64,000 nucleotides of DNA from Clostridiales bacterium SIT11 (lineage in GTDB: Bacteria > Bacillota > Clostridia > Tissierellales > Peptoniphilaceae). Positions 1-7,309 of this stretch are shown in pieces (the first letter of the stretch is position 1; each line of letters starts with the position of its first letter). The DNA lies in the NCBI GenBank assembly GCA_001299455.1, contig CYUK01000003.1, forward strand, positions 1-64,000, in the 5' to 3' direction. Made by a program: the position numbers and the translations under genes. The notes below the pieces were generated by a model that saw nothing but the letters and a program-made list of their open reading frames with translations, was not told where the DNA came from and did not search any database.

Positions 1-20
1 AAAATTGGAGTCATATAGTA

Positions 21-136
<116 letters not shown>

Positions 137-204
137 CAAACAACTTGAAAAAAACAAGAGTGTGAAAAAAGGAGACAGCAAGCGCAAGCCAGTCTGTCCC
201 ATGA

Positions 205-279
205 TCTTAGGTAGCTCAATGGTGGAGCAACCGGCTGTTAACCGGTAGGTTGTGGGTTCGAGTCCCACCCTGAGAGCCA
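205..279 (+). tRNA. tRNA-Asn (GTT)
   Basis: Cloverleaf with acceptor TCTTAGG/CCTGAGA, T-arm GTGGG-TTCGAGT-CCCAC and encoded CCA end. The anticodon loop CTGTTAA gives anticodon GTT. First tRNA after the 5S gene. Confidence 0.95.
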
Positions 280-282
280 TAA

Positions 283-371
283 GCCGGGGTGGCGGAACTG
301 GCAGACGCACAGGACTTAAAATCCTGCGGTGGTTAAACACCGTACCGGTTCGATTCCGGTCCTCGGCACCA
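283..371 (+). tRNA. tRNA-Leu (TAA)
   Basis: Class II tRNA with a long variable arm (GGTGGTTAAACACC) and encoded CCA. Anticodon loop CTTAAAA gives TAA, reading UUA and UUG leucine codons. Confidence 0.95.
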
Positions 372-401
372 AACCCTGAAAAAAAGTAGGGAGACAAACG
401 A

Positions 402-478
<77 letters not shown>

Positions 479-492
479 TATTTTATTCATAT

Positions 493-569
493 GGCGGCGT
501 AGCTCAGTTGGCTAGAGCATACGGTTCATACCCGTAGTGTCAGGAGTTCAAATCTCTTCGCCGCTACCA
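493..569 (+). tRNA. Elongator tRNA-Met (CAT)
   Basis: Acceptor GGCGGCG with CGCCGCT, anticodon loop TTCATAC (CAT). Body sequence resembles the Bacillus elongator methionine tRNA, unlike the initiator at 402 and the Ile2-like tRNA at 1833. Confidence 0.9.
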
Positions 570-603
570 TTTTACCTAAAAATAGAAGTTTTTCTATCAA
601 GTA

Positions 604-678
604 GGCCCCATGGTCAAGCGGTTAAGACATCGCCCTTTCACGGCGGTATCTCGGGTTCGAATCCCGATGGGGTCACCA
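604..678 (+). tRNA. tRNA-Glu (TTC)
   Basis: Acceptor GGCCCCA/TGGGGTC, anticodon loop CTTTCAC giving TTC, encoded CCA. Confidence 0.95.
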
Positions 679-684
679 TTATTT

Positions 685-760
685 GGGCGCATAGCTCAGC
701 TGGGAGAGCATCTGCCTTACAAGCAGGGGGTCATAGGTTCGAGCCCTATTGCGCCCACCA
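685..760 (+). tRNA. tRNA-Val (TAC)
   Basis: Acceptor GGGCGCA/TGCGCCC, anticodon loop CTTACAA giving TAC, encoded CCA. It is the last tRNA before the structured insert at 773-900. Confidence 0.95.
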
Positions 761-772
761 AATAAAGATTGG

Positions 773-899
773 GGCCTGGTAGTTCCGCAGACAAATCCAA
801 CCAATCGAAATCAAAGATTTCTCTTGGGGATTTGGTTGCATCTGACCTACCAACGATTCGAGCATAGCTCTCATCGGGTTAGGTCATGAAGTTGGTTTC
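773..899 (+). other. Structured element with a tRNA-Asp 5' fragment inside the tRNA array
   Basis: The 158-nt gap between tRNA-Val and tRNA-Asp begins with GGCCTGGTAGTTC (773-785), identical to the first 13 nt of the intact tRNA-Asp at 919-931. Two hairpins follow. Hairpin 1: 792-798 pairs with 828-834, 801-804 with 824-827, 807-811 with 817-821, loop 812-816. Hairpin 2: 843-849 pairs with 880-886, 854-857 with 873-876, 860-863 with 867-870, loop 864-866. Both carry a TC/TC internal loop. It cannot fold as a tRNA. It may be a small inserted repeat with a 13-bp duplication, a rearranged pseudo-tRNA, or a non-coding RNA co-transcribed with the array; the sequence alone does not decide. Confidence 0.6.
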
Positions 900-918
900 A
901 AAAAAGTTTAAAGAATGC

Positions 919-995
919 GGCCTGGTAGTTCAGTTGGTTAGAATGCCAGCCTGTCACGCTGGAGGTCGTCGGTTCGAACCCGATCCAGGTCGCCA
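919..995 (+). tRNA. tRNA-Asp (GTC)
   Basis: Acceptor GGCCTGG/CCAGGTC, anticodon loop CTGTCAC giving GTC, encoded CCA. Its first 13 nt are duplicated at 773-785. Confidence 0.95.
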
Positions 996-1040
996 AAATT
1001 TCAATAGGAAAGCATTATAAGTTAGGACACAACAACATAG

Positions 1041-1116
<76 letters not shown>

Positions 1117-1121
1117 CACTT

Positions 1122-1207
1122 GGAGGAGTTCCCGAGTTGGCCAAAGGGGACGGACTGTAAATCCGTTAGCTCAGCTTTCAGTGGTTCGAATCCACTCTCC
1201 TCCACCA
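1122..1207 (+). tRNA. tRNA-Tyr (GTA)
   Basis: Class II tRNA with a long variable arm; acceptor GGAGGAG/CTCCTCC, anticodon loop CTGTAAA giving GTA, encoded CCA. Confidence 0.95.
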
Positions 1208-1235
1208 TATTTTTTTTAAAAATGACAATTTCATA

Positions 1236-1264
1236 TTTTCAAAAGCTTTACAGTATGATATACT
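1236..1264 (+). promoter_or_regulatory. Internal promoter of the tRNA array
   Basis: A -10 box TATACT (1259-1264) lies 17 nt after a weak -35 TTTTCA (1236-1241) in the AT-rich gap between tRNA-Tyr and tRNA-Gly. It would restart transcription for the second half of the array. Support is sequence resemblance only. Confidence 0.45.
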
Positions 1265-1283
1265 ATTGAAGTACCGCTTACGT

Positions 1284-1357
1284 GCGGGTGTAGCTCAGTG
1301 GTAGAGCCCCAGCCTTCCAAGCTGGTTGCGAGAGTTCGATTCTCTTCACCCGCTCCA
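1284..1357 (+). tRNA. tRNA-Gly (TCC), copy 1
   Basis: Acceptor GCGGGTG/CACCCGC, anticodon loop CTTCCAA giving TCC, encoded CCA. It is base-for-base the same as the tRNA-Gly at 60278-60351. Confidence 0.95.
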
Positions 1358-1376
1358 TTAAAAGTCTATCTTATAG

Positions 1377-1453
1377 GCACCTATAGCTCAGTAGGATAGA
1401 GCAACGGACTTCTAATCCGTGTGCCGGGGGTTCGAATCCTCCTAGGTGCACCA
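1377..1453 (+). tRNA. tRNA-Arg (TCT)
   Basis: Acceptor GCACCTA/TAGGTGC, anticodon loop CTTCTAA giving TCT, encoded CCA. Confidence 0.95.
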
Positions 1454-1464
1454 TTAATTTTCTT

Positions 1465-1541
1465 TGGGGCGTAGCCAAGTCGGTAAGGCACCAGACTTTG
1501 ACTCTGGCATTCCACAGGTTCGAGTCCTGTCGCCCCAGCCA
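1465..1541 (+). tRNA. tRNA-Gln (TTG)
   Basis: Acceptor TGGGGCG/CGCCCCA, anticodon loop CTTTGAC giving TTG, encoded CCA. Confidence 0.95.
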
Positions 1542-1545
1542 TTAT

Positions 1546-1621
1546 GATCCATTAGCTCAGTCGGCAGAGCACCTGACTTTTAATCAGGGTGTCCCGCGTT
1601 CGAGTCGCGGATGGATCACCA
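1546..1621 (+). tRNA. tRNA-Lys (TTT)
   Basis: Acceptor GATCCAT/ATGGATC, anticodon loop CTTTTAA giving TTT, encoded CCA. Confidence 0.95.
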
Positions 1622-1643
1622 TTTTTTTATATAGGAAAAATTT

Positions 1644-1734
<91 letters not shown>

Positions 1735-1737
1735 AGA

Positions 1738-1828
1738 GGAGAAGTACTCAAGTGGCTGAAGAGGCTCCCCTGCTAAGGGAGTAGGTCCTTCACGGGGCGC
1801 GAGGGTTCAAATCCCTCCTTCTCCGCCA
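1738..1828 (+). tRNA. tRNA-Ser (GCT)
   Basis: Class II tRNA; acceptor GGAGAAG/CTTCTCC, anticodon loop CTGCTAA giving GCT, long variable arm, encoded CCA. It starts 5 nt after the preceding tRNA-Ser. Confidence 0.95.
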
Positions 1829-1832
1829 TAAT

Positions 1833-1909
1833 GGGCCTTTAGCTCAGTTGGTCAGAGCATCCGGCTCATAACCGGCAGGTCCGGGGTTCAAGTCCCTGAA
1901 GGCCCACCA
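1833..1909 (+). tRNA. tRNA with CAT anticodon, probably tRNA-Ile2 (lysidine)
   Basis: Acceptor GGGCCTT/AAGGCCC, anticodon loop CTCATAA. Of the three CAT tRNAs in this array it is neither the initiator type nor the elongator Met type, and its loop and stem resemble the Bacillus AUA-reading tRNA-Ile whose wobble C is changed to lysidine by TilS. The Ile assignment is inferred from similarity. Confidence 0.85.
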
Positions 1910-1925
1910 ATTTTTACATAGATTT

Positions 1926-2001
1926 GCCCAGATAGCTCAGTCGGTAGAGCAGTGGACTGAAAATCCACGTGTCGCTGGTTCGATTCCGGCTCTGGGCACC
2001 A
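1926..2001 (+). tRNA. tRNA-Phe (GAA)
   Basis: Acceptor GCCCAGA/TCTGGGC, anticodon loop CTGAAAA giving GAA, encoded CCA. Last tRNA of the array. Confidence 0.95.
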
Positions 2002-2065
2002 ATTTCTTATTTTAAGAATGACTCCTTAAGATAAGGATAAATGGGCAATTTCATTTAAGTTAGTT

Positions 2066-2099
2066 ACAGTTCACTTTTCAATAAGGGAACTGTTTTTTT
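2066..2099 (+). terminator. Terminator of the rRNA/tRNA operon
   Basis: ACAGTTC (2066-2072) pairs with GAACTGT (2087-2093), followed by a run of T to 2099. Rho-independent type, about 65 nt after tRNA-Phe. Confidence 0.8.
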
Positions 2100-2159
2100 G
2101 TGTAAAGACGTCTGGGAAGAAGAAATATAGCTATTTTGTAAACTTTTCCTTGAAAAGGC

Positions 2160-2188
2160 TTGCAAAAACTCAAGTAATACAATAGAAT
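2160..2188 (+). promoter_or_regulatory. Promoter of the sortase remnant
   Basis: TTGCAA (2160-2165), 17-nt spacer, TAGAAT (2183-2188). It is followed by a strong AAAAGGAGGGG ribosome binding site before ATG 2248. Confidence 0.6.
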
Positions 2189-2247
2189 GGACCTTATAAG
2201 ATGGCTTCTATAGCTATCTTAAATATAAAAAGGAGGGGAAAAAACCT

Positions 2248-2424
2248 ATGAGATCCAGGCCGTTTTAACGGGACTGGTTTCCGGGGAGATGAAAATCGAC
2301 CCTCGGGACTTTGATACCTATGCCCGGCGGCAGGAATTTCCGGTTAGTGGTCCTGGTGACCTGTAGCTATGAGGCGGAAAATCTTCGCCTCTTAGTGGTA
2401 ACTCTTGTGAAAAATGAAAAATGA
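2248..2424 (+). pseudogene. Frameshifted, internally deleted sortase remnant
   Basis: An ATG at 2248 behind AAGGAGG opens a 6-codon reading frame ending at once. The next frame (from 2250) reads EIQAVLTGLVSGEMKIDP and on to a stop at 2364-2366. The third (from about 2348) reads VLVTCSYEAENLRLLVVTLV up to TGA 2422-2424. The stretch LVTCSYE followed by an RLLVV strand matches the C-terminal catalytic Cys region (TLSTC-type) of class B sortases, which anchor proteins to the cell wall. The N-terminal two thirds, with the catalytic His region, are missing. At least two frameshifts separate the pieces. The identification rests on this short motif. No sortase substrate signal was noticed nearby. Confidence 0.6.
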
Positions 2425-2436
2425 CAGACCAAAATG

Positions 2437-2476
2437 GACCTCCAAGCTTGGGAAAACCAAGTTTGGGGGTCTTTTT
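2437..2476 (+). terminator. Terminator after the sortase remnant
   Basis: Strong 15-bp stem (GACCTCCAAGCTTGG with CCAAGTTTGGGGGTC, 2437-2471) and a T run to 2476. Confidence 0.85.
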
Positions 2477-2594
2477 ATGGAAAAGGCGAACTGGACCTGA
2501 AGGTGGATTTTAAATTTAAGAGGGAAAGGATAAATTACATATGGAACCCAGGAAACTCTTAGGGAAAGTTTCCTATACAATTTCCCAGAGCTTA

Positions 2595-2603
2595 TGGTAT
2601 AAT
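2595..2603 (+). promoter_or_regulatory. Extended -10 promoter of ireB
   Basis: TGGTATAAT (TG at 2595-2596, TATAAT at 2598-2603) just upstream of the ireB ribosome binding site. No convincing -35, as usual for extended -10 promoters. The 2477-2594 stretch upstream holds nothing else recognisable. Confidence 0.6.
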
Positions 2604-2622
2604 ACTAATATGGAGGGATATT

Positions 2623-2874
2623 ATGGATATGAATGAAACGCAGGTATTTGAGAAACAAGTCCTAGATCATGAGCGTATGAAACGGATTTTAGAACAAGTC
2701 TATAAGGCTTTAGAAGAAAAAGGCTACCATCCCATTGATCAAATTGTTGGCTATATTTTATCTGGTGATCCAACTTATATTACCAGCTATAATAATGCCC
2801 GATCCATTATCCAAGAGGTAGAACGAGATGAGTTGTTAGGAGAGTTATTATCTTCTTATTTAGACGTTAAATAA
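2623..2874 (+). CDS. ireB: IreB-family regulatory phosphoprotein (UPF0297)
   Basis: 83-residue cytosolic protein of the IreB/YrzL family. In enterococci IreB is phosphorylated by the Ser/Thr kinase IreK and tunes cell-envelope stress and cephalosporin tolerance. The conserved block [20 protein letters not shown] (residues about 34-53) is a family signature and the length is typical. ATG 2623 sits behind GGAGGG. In many Firmicutes ireB precedes ruvX and a DUF1292 gene; here an aldo/keto reductase lies between them and a terminator follows ireB, so it may be transcribed alone. Confidence 0.9.
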   Translation: MDMNETQVFEKQVLDHERMKRILEQVYKALEEKGYHPIDQIVGYILSGDPTYITSYNNARSIIQEVERDELLGELLSSYLDVK

Positions 2875-2899
2875 GATGGGCTTCCAGTCCATCTTTTTT
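2874..2899 (+). terminator. Terminator after ireB
   Basis: AGATGG (2874-2879) pairs with CCATCT (2889-2894) followed by TTTTT. It overlaps the ireB stop codon. Confidence 0.7.
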
Positions 2900-2912
2900 G
2901 TTGAGGTGAAGT

Positions 2913-3854
2913 ATGGGATTTTTAGGAAAGACGGGTTTAGAGGTTTCTAATCTATGTTTTGGAACTCTGACCATGACACCTTTTCAAGCCAATTTACCAA
3001 TATCTGAGGGGGCTCGGCTTTTAGACTATGCCTACCAAAGAGGGGTGAATTTTTTTGATACGGCAGAAATTTATGAAAATTATGCCTATATCCGAGAGGC
3101 TTTAAAGAGGATGGACCGGACTAAAGTTGTTCTTTCCACAAAATGCTATGCCTACGATGAAAAGACATCGGAAAAAAGTTTGAAGCTGGCTTTAGATGGT
3201 CTTAAAACAGACTATATTGATTTATTTATGCTCCATGAACAGGAAAGTCCCTACACTTTAAAGGGTCACCATGAGGCCTTGGAAACCTTCCTGAAGTTTC
3301 AGGAAAAGGGCTATATCCGGGCTATTGGAGTTTCTACACATTTTATTGCCTGCGCAAAAGCTATTAGAAAATATCCCGAAATTCAAGTTATCCATCCCAT
3401 TTTTAACCAAAAGGGCATTGGAATCCAAGATGGAAGCATAGAGGAAATGTCGGAAACCTTAAAAAATCTGCACAGTGAAGGAATTGGCATTTTTTCTATG
3501 AAGGCTCTAGGTGGAGGCCACCTCCAAAGAGATGCCTACCAGTCCTTAAAATGGGTGATGAATCAAGATTATATTGATGCGACGGCTGTAGGAATGCAGT
3601 CCATAGAGGAAATTGACTACAATGTCGATTTATTTTTACACCAGAAAGAAAACCAAGAGGCTTATGAAAAAATCCATAAGAAAAAGAGAAAATTAATTGT
3701 AGCTGACTATTGTATTGGCTGTGGAAATTGTGTGCGCCGGTGTAAGCAAGAAGCCATTGAAGTTGTCGATGGCAGGGCCAGGCCCAATGACCGCTGTATC
3801 CTATGTGGCTATTGTGCAACAGTCTGCCCAGAGTTTTGCATTAAGGTGATTTAA
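2913..3854 (+). CDS. Aldo/keto reductase with C-terminal 2x[4Fe-4S] ferredoxin domain
   Basis: 313 residues. The first 250 form an aldo/keto reductase TIM barrel: FDTAEIYENY carries the catalytic Asp and Tyr, KCY the Lys and LHEQ the His. The last 60 hold two cysteine clusters, CIGCGNCVRRC and CILCGYCATVC, of bacterial ferredoxin type. Such fused oxidoreductases are common in anaerobes; the substrate is unknown. ATG 2913 follows GAGGTGA. Its stop overlaps the ruvX start. Its insertion between ireB and ruvX is unusual for the neighbourhood. Confidence 0.88.
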   Translation: MGFLGKTGLEVSNLCFGTLTMTPFQANLPISEGARLLDYAYQRGVNFFDTAEIYENYAYIREALKRMDRTKVVLSTKCYAYDEKTSEKSLKLALDGLKTDYIDLFMLHEQESPYTLKGHHEALETFLKFQEKGYIRAIGVSTHFIACAKAIRKYPEIQVIHPIFNQKGIGIQDGSIEEMSETLKNLHSEGIGIFSMKALGGGHLQRDAYQSLKWVMNQDYIDATAVGMQSIEEIDYNVDLFLHQKENQEAYEKIHKKKRKLIVADYCIGCGNCVRRCKQEAIEVVDGRARPNDRCILCGYCATVCPEFCIKVI

Positions 3855-4276
3855 TGAGAGTTTTAGGTTTAGATGTAGGAGACGTCCGGATAGGTCTTGC
3901 CTTGTCCGATCCCACAGGCTTAATTGCCAGTGCCTATAAAACCTTGGTCCGAACATCCAAATGGAAGGATGTGGAAAAGTTACGGGCTTTAATTAAAGAA
4001 AAGGAAATCGACCGGGTTGTTGTGGGACTACCGAAAAACCTGGACAACACCATCGGCCCCCAAGGGAAGAAGGTCCAAAAGTTTGTCAATGCCTTGAAGC
4101 ACAATTATCCCCTAGATATTGTCTATGTGGATGAACGGCTGACAACTGTTTCTGCGGAGCGGATTTTAATTGATGCCAATCTTTCCCGGGAGGACCGGAA
4201 AAAGGTTGTGGACCAGGTGGCGGCCACCTATATTCTCCAGCAATATTTAGACAGCTATGGGAAGGAGAGTCAATGA
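3854..4276 (+). CDS. ruvX: Putative Holliday junction resolvase / pre-16S rRNA nuclease YqgF
   Basis: 140 residues, RNase H-like fold of the RuvX/YqgF family, proposed to trim pre-16S rRNA and possibly resolve Holliday junctions. LGLDVGDVRIGLALSD at the N-terminus holds the first catalytic Asp, VVGLPKNLDNTIGPQ is the second family motif, and VDERLTTVSAE the third. Normal length. Overlaps the preceding reductase stop by one base and the next gene by 4 bases (ATGA), so the three are translationally coupled. Confidence 0.92.
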   Translation: MRVLGLDVGDVRIGLALSDPTGLIASAYKTLVRTSKWKDVEKLRALIKEKEIDRVVVGLPKNLDNTIGPQGKKVQKFVNALKHNYPLDIVYVDERLTTVSAERILIDANLSREDRKKVVDQVAATYILQQYLDSYGKESQ

Positions 4277-4518
4277 ACACCCAAGTATTTTATGATGAAA
4301 ATGGACACCCCATGGAATTTGAAGTCAGGGGAAAGTTTACAGTTGATGATACGGACTATGTGGCCATGGCGCCAGTCATTGATTTAGACCCCTTAATTTA
4401 CATTTTACGGGTGGCTGTAGATGAAGAAGGAAATGAATATTTAGAGGGCATCGATGACGATGAACTGGATCTTGTGAAAGATGTCTACGAGGAACTAATG
4501 AAGGAACAAGAGGAGTAA
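4273..4518 (+). CDS. DUF1292 family protein (YrzB-like)
   Basis: 81-residue acidic protein of the DUF1292 family, which regularly sits directly after ruvX in Firmicutes. No biochemical function is established. Visible features are a beta-rich core with EFEVRGKFTVDDTDYVAM and an acidic C-terminal tail. ATGA overlap with ruvX. Confidence 0.85.
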   Translation: MNTQVFYDENGHPMEFEVRGKFTVDDTDYVAMAPVIDLDPLIYILRVAVDEEGNEYLEGIDDDELDLVKDVYEELMKEQEE

Positions 4519-4520
4519 CT

Positions 4521-4964
4521 ATGGACCGGGCGGAAAATGTCGTAAAGGATTTATTAAAGTCCAGGGGGCTTAAATATACAAACCAAAGAGTGGAAATTTA
4601 CCGGGTTTTTATGGAAAACCGGGGCAAGCACTTGTCCTGTGAAGATGTCTATGAAATTGTCTCTAAAAAAGATGGAGATATTGGCATAGCCACCGTCTAC
4701 CGGACAGTCCAACTTTTTGACGAGTTAGGTGTTCTTTACTCCATTTCTTTTAACGATCAAATTACTCGCTATGAACTGAAGGATGAAACGGACAAGCACT
4801 ACCACCACCATGCCATTTGCTTAAAGTGTGGCAAGGTTATTGAGGTGGAATATGACCTCTTGGATGCTTTGGAAGAAAAAATAGAAAACAAGGAAAACTT
4901 TAAAATTATAGATCACAATTTAAAATTTTATGGTTACTGTGCAGATTGTCAAAAAAAGGAGTAA
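4521..4964 (+). CDS. Fur-family metal-dependent transcription regulator
   Basis: 147 residues with an N-terminal winged helix (LKYTNQRVEIYRVF; IATVYRTVQLFDELG, residues about 15-70) and a C-terminal dimerisation/metal domain containing HYHHHAICLKCGKVIEV and CADCQ, the two CxxC pairs for structural zinc. Fur-type regulators bind palindromic boxes using Fe2+, Zn2+ or Mn2+, or sense peroxide (PerR). The subtype cannot be fixed from sequence. It starts 2 nt after the DUF1292 stop, in the same operon, and is followed 3 nt later by rnj. Confidence 0.9.
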   Translation: MDRAENVVKDLLKSRGLKYTNQRVEIYRVFMENRGKHLSCEDVYEIVSKKDGDIGIATVYRTVQLFDELGVLYSISFNDQITRYELKDETDKHYHHHAICLKCGKVIEVEYDLLDALEEKIENKENFKIIDHNLKFYGYCADCQKKE

Positions 4965-4967
4965 AAA

Positions 4968-6647
4968 ATGAAAAACAGTAACAAATTACGGGTCATTCCT
5001 CTTGGAGGGATGCGGGAAGTGGGAAAAAACCTGACCCTCCTGGAGACCCAAGATGATATTATTATTATTGACTGTGGGATGACCTTTCCTGGAGATGAAA
5101 TGCCAGGGATTGACGTGGTGATTCCAGATATTACCTATCTTGTGAAAAATCGCCACAAAATTCGGGGCATGGTCATTACCCATGGCCATGAAGACCATAT
5201 TGGGGCCATTCCCTATGTATTAAAAAAGATTAATGTGCCTATTTATGCAACAAAACTAACCATAGGCTTAATCCAAAATAAATTAAAGGAACACCGCCTT
5301 TTAAAAACCACCCGGCTTAAAACAGTGAGCCATGGACAAAAGGTCCGTTTAGGAAAGATGGAAGTGGAATGGATTCGGGTCAACCACTCAATTCCCGATG
5401 CTTCTTGCTTGGCCATTAAAACGCCCCTGGGCATGGTGGTCCATTCTGGAGACTTTAAGGTAGACTTTACGCCTATTTCCGGAAAACCTATGGACTTAAA
5501 CCGGCTAGGAGAAATCGGGTCCAAGGGGGTCCTCCTGTATCTAGGAGAATCCACAAATGTTTTAAGACCGGGCTACACTATGAGTGAGTCCAAGGTCGGG
5601 GAAACTTTTGACCGGATTTTCTCCCAAACACGGCGGTCACGGATTATTATTGCCACCTTTGCGTCCAACGTCCACCGGGTCCAACAAATTATTAATGCGG
5701 CGGAAAAGTTTAACCGGAAGGTGGTCCTTTCTGGCCGGTCCATGGTCAATGTCATTGGAACAGCCCAAAGACTTGGCTATCTCCGGGTAAAACCCAACAC
5801 CATTGTGGATATTAAGGACATGAAAAAATACAATCCACAACAATTGGTTTTAATTACAACTGGGTCCCAAGGGGAGCCTATGAGTGCCTTAACGCGGATT
5901 TCCAATGATGAGCACCGGCAAATCAAGCTCCGTCCAGACGACGTGGTGATTTTATCGGCTCATCCCATTCCTGGAAATGAAAATGCAGTTTCTGGGGTTA
6001 TTAATAACCTTATTGAACGAGGGGTTAATGTTATTTATGAATCTTTATCAGAAATTCACGTGTCAGGCCATGCCTGCCAGGAAGAATTAAAGATGATGCA
6101 CGCTCTTTTACAGCCCAAATATTTTATCCCTGTCCATGGGGAAATCCGTCACTTAAAGAAGCATGCTGAAATTGCCCGGCGGATGGGAATGCCCAAGGAC
6201 AAGGTCTTTATTTTAAACAATGGAGACTGCCTGGAAATCGGACAAAACTTTGCCAAAATGGGCAAAAAAGTTCCCTCTGGTCAAGTCTTGGTGGATGGTC
6301 TCGGCGTAGGCGACGTCGGCAGTGTTGTCCTAAGAGACCGGAAGCACTTGGCAGAAGACGGGTTAATTTCTGTAGTGGTGACCATTGATAAGATGAACCG
6401 GAAGATTGTTTCCGGACCGGATATTATTTCCCGGGGCTTTGTTTATGTCAAAGAATCTGGCGACTTAATGGCCGGAGCCCGGAAGGTTGTCTACCAAGTT
6501 TTAAATAATTCCTTAAAGCAAAAGAACTTGCAATTCAATCAAATGAAGTCCGACATGCGGGACCAATTACGGGGCTACTTGTTCTCTAAAACAAAACGAA
6601 ATCCCATGATTTTACCAATTATTATGGAGGTGAAAGAGAATTCTTAA
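4968..6647 (+). CDS. rnj: Ribonuclease J
   Basis: 559 residues, metallo-beta-lactamase/beta-CASP ribonuclease with endo- and 5'-3' exonuclease activity, central to mRNA decay and rRNA maturation. THGHEDHIGAIPYVL (residues about 75-90) is the zinc-binding HxHxDH motif; HSGDFKVDFTP and the beta-CASP motifs (ATFASNVHRVQQI; SAHPIPGNENAV; PVHGEIRHLKKHAEIA) follow; the C-terminal dimerisation domain is present. Length is normal. A perfect palindrome containing its stop codon is followed by T6. Confidence 0.95.
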   Translation: MKNSNKLRVIPLGGMREVGKNLTLLETQDDIIIIDCGMTFPGDEMPGIDVVIPDITYLVKNRHKIRGMVITHGHEDHIGAIPYVLKKINVPIYATKLTIGLIQNKLKEHRLLKTTRLKTVSHGQKVRLGKMEVEWIRVNHSIPDASCLAIKTPLGMVVHSGDFKVDFTPISGKPMDLNRLGEIGSKGVLLYLGESTNVLRPGYTMSESKVGETFDRIFSQTRRSRIIIATFASNVHRVQQIINAAEKFNRKVVLSGRSMVNVIGTAQRLGYLRVKPNTIVDIKDMKKYNPQQLVLITTGSQGEPMSALTRISNDEHRQIKLRPDDVVILSAHPIPGNENAVSGVINNLIERGVNVIYESLSEIHVSGHACQEELKMMHALLQPKYFIPVHGEIRHLKKHAEIARRMGMPKDKVFILNNGDCLEIGQNFAKMGKKVPSGQVLVDGLGVGDVGSVVLRDRKHLAEDGLISVVVTIDKMNRKIVSGPDIISRGFVYVKESGDLMAGARKVVYQVLNNSLKQKNLQFNQMKSDMRDQLRGYLFSKTKRNPMILPIIMEVKENS

Positions 6648-6661
6648 GAATTCTCTTTTTT
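6636..6661 (+). terminator. Palindrome at the rnj stop: terminator or SD-presenting hairpin
   Basis: GAGAATTCTT (6636-6645) and AAGAATTCTC (6646-6655) form a perfect inverted repeat over the rnj stop codon TAA (6645-6647), followed by T6. It sits between the GGAGGTGA at 6626-6633 and the trmR ATG at 6665, which has no closer ribosome binding site. Confidence 0.7.
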
Positions 6662-6664
6662 GCC

Positions 6665-7309
6665 ATGTCAGAGATTTTACAAGACCATATTCAAAACTTT
6701 TTAGAAGAATTTAATGAGGATGAAAGCCCGAAAAACTTTGCCTACCGGGCCTATGCAGAGGACCACCATATTCCCATTATTGACGAGGAAGTCAAGGAAT
6801 TTTTAAGCTTTTTCCTAAACACTCTCAAGCCCAAGAGAATTTTAGAATTGGGAACGGCCATGGGCTACTCCTCTATTTGGATGAGTCGGCTTAAAAGTGT
6901 TGAACGAGTGGACACCATTGAAGTCAGGGAGGACATGTATGCCCTGGCCAAGGAAAACCTAGAAAGGGCCCAGGTAGAAAATGTTCACCAATATCTTGGA
7001 GATGCCAAGGTCCTCTTAGACCAATTAGAGGGTCCCTATGACTTTATCTTTATTGACGCAGCCAAGGGCCAGTATCCATATTATTTTGAAAAAGCCCAAA
7101 GGCTTCTGGCCAAGGGCGGGGTCATAGGTTTTGACAATGTCCTTTTCCGGGGGATGATTAGTAACCAGGACTTGGTGAAGAGGCGGAAGATTACCATTGT
7201 CAAGCGGCTTCGGAAGTTGCTCCAGGCCCTAAAGGAAGATCATCGGTTTGAAAAGACTTTAATTCCCCTGGGGGACGGGTTTTTATTAGTAAGGAGTAAG
7301 GATGTATAA
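6665..7309 (+). CDS. trmR: tRNA 5-hydroxyuridine methyltransferase (class I O-methyltransferase)
   Basis: 214 residues of the YrrM/TrmR family, which methylates 5-hydroxyuridine at the wobble position to 5-methoxyuridine in Bacillus. SAM-binding motif LELGTAMGYSSIWM (residues about 58-71) and FIDAAKGQYPYYF with the catalytic Asp are present; DNVLFRG is another family motif. The next gene, trhP, makes the hydroxyuridine substrate, which supports the role. The start is fixed by homology because no ribosome binding site lies within 20 nt; the nearest GGAGG is beyond the palindrome at 6636-6655. Overlaps trhP by 8 nt. Confidence 0.88.
   Translation: MSEILQDHIQNFLEEFNEDESPKNFAYRAYAEDHHIPIIDEEVKEFLSFFLNTLKPKRILELGTAMGYSSIWMSRLKSVERVDTIEVREDMYALAKENLERAQVENVHQYLGDAKVLLDQLEGPYDFIFIDAAKGQYPYYFEKAQRLLAKGGVIGFDNVLFRGMISNQDLVKRRKITIVKRLRKLLQALKEDHRFEKTLIPLGDGFLLVRSKDV

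Noticed and set aside
2248-2268. Six-codon leader peptide behind AAGGAGG
   Set aside because: The bases after it are in other frames of a sortase-like fragment, so a frameshifted gene explains it better than a regulatory leader peptide.
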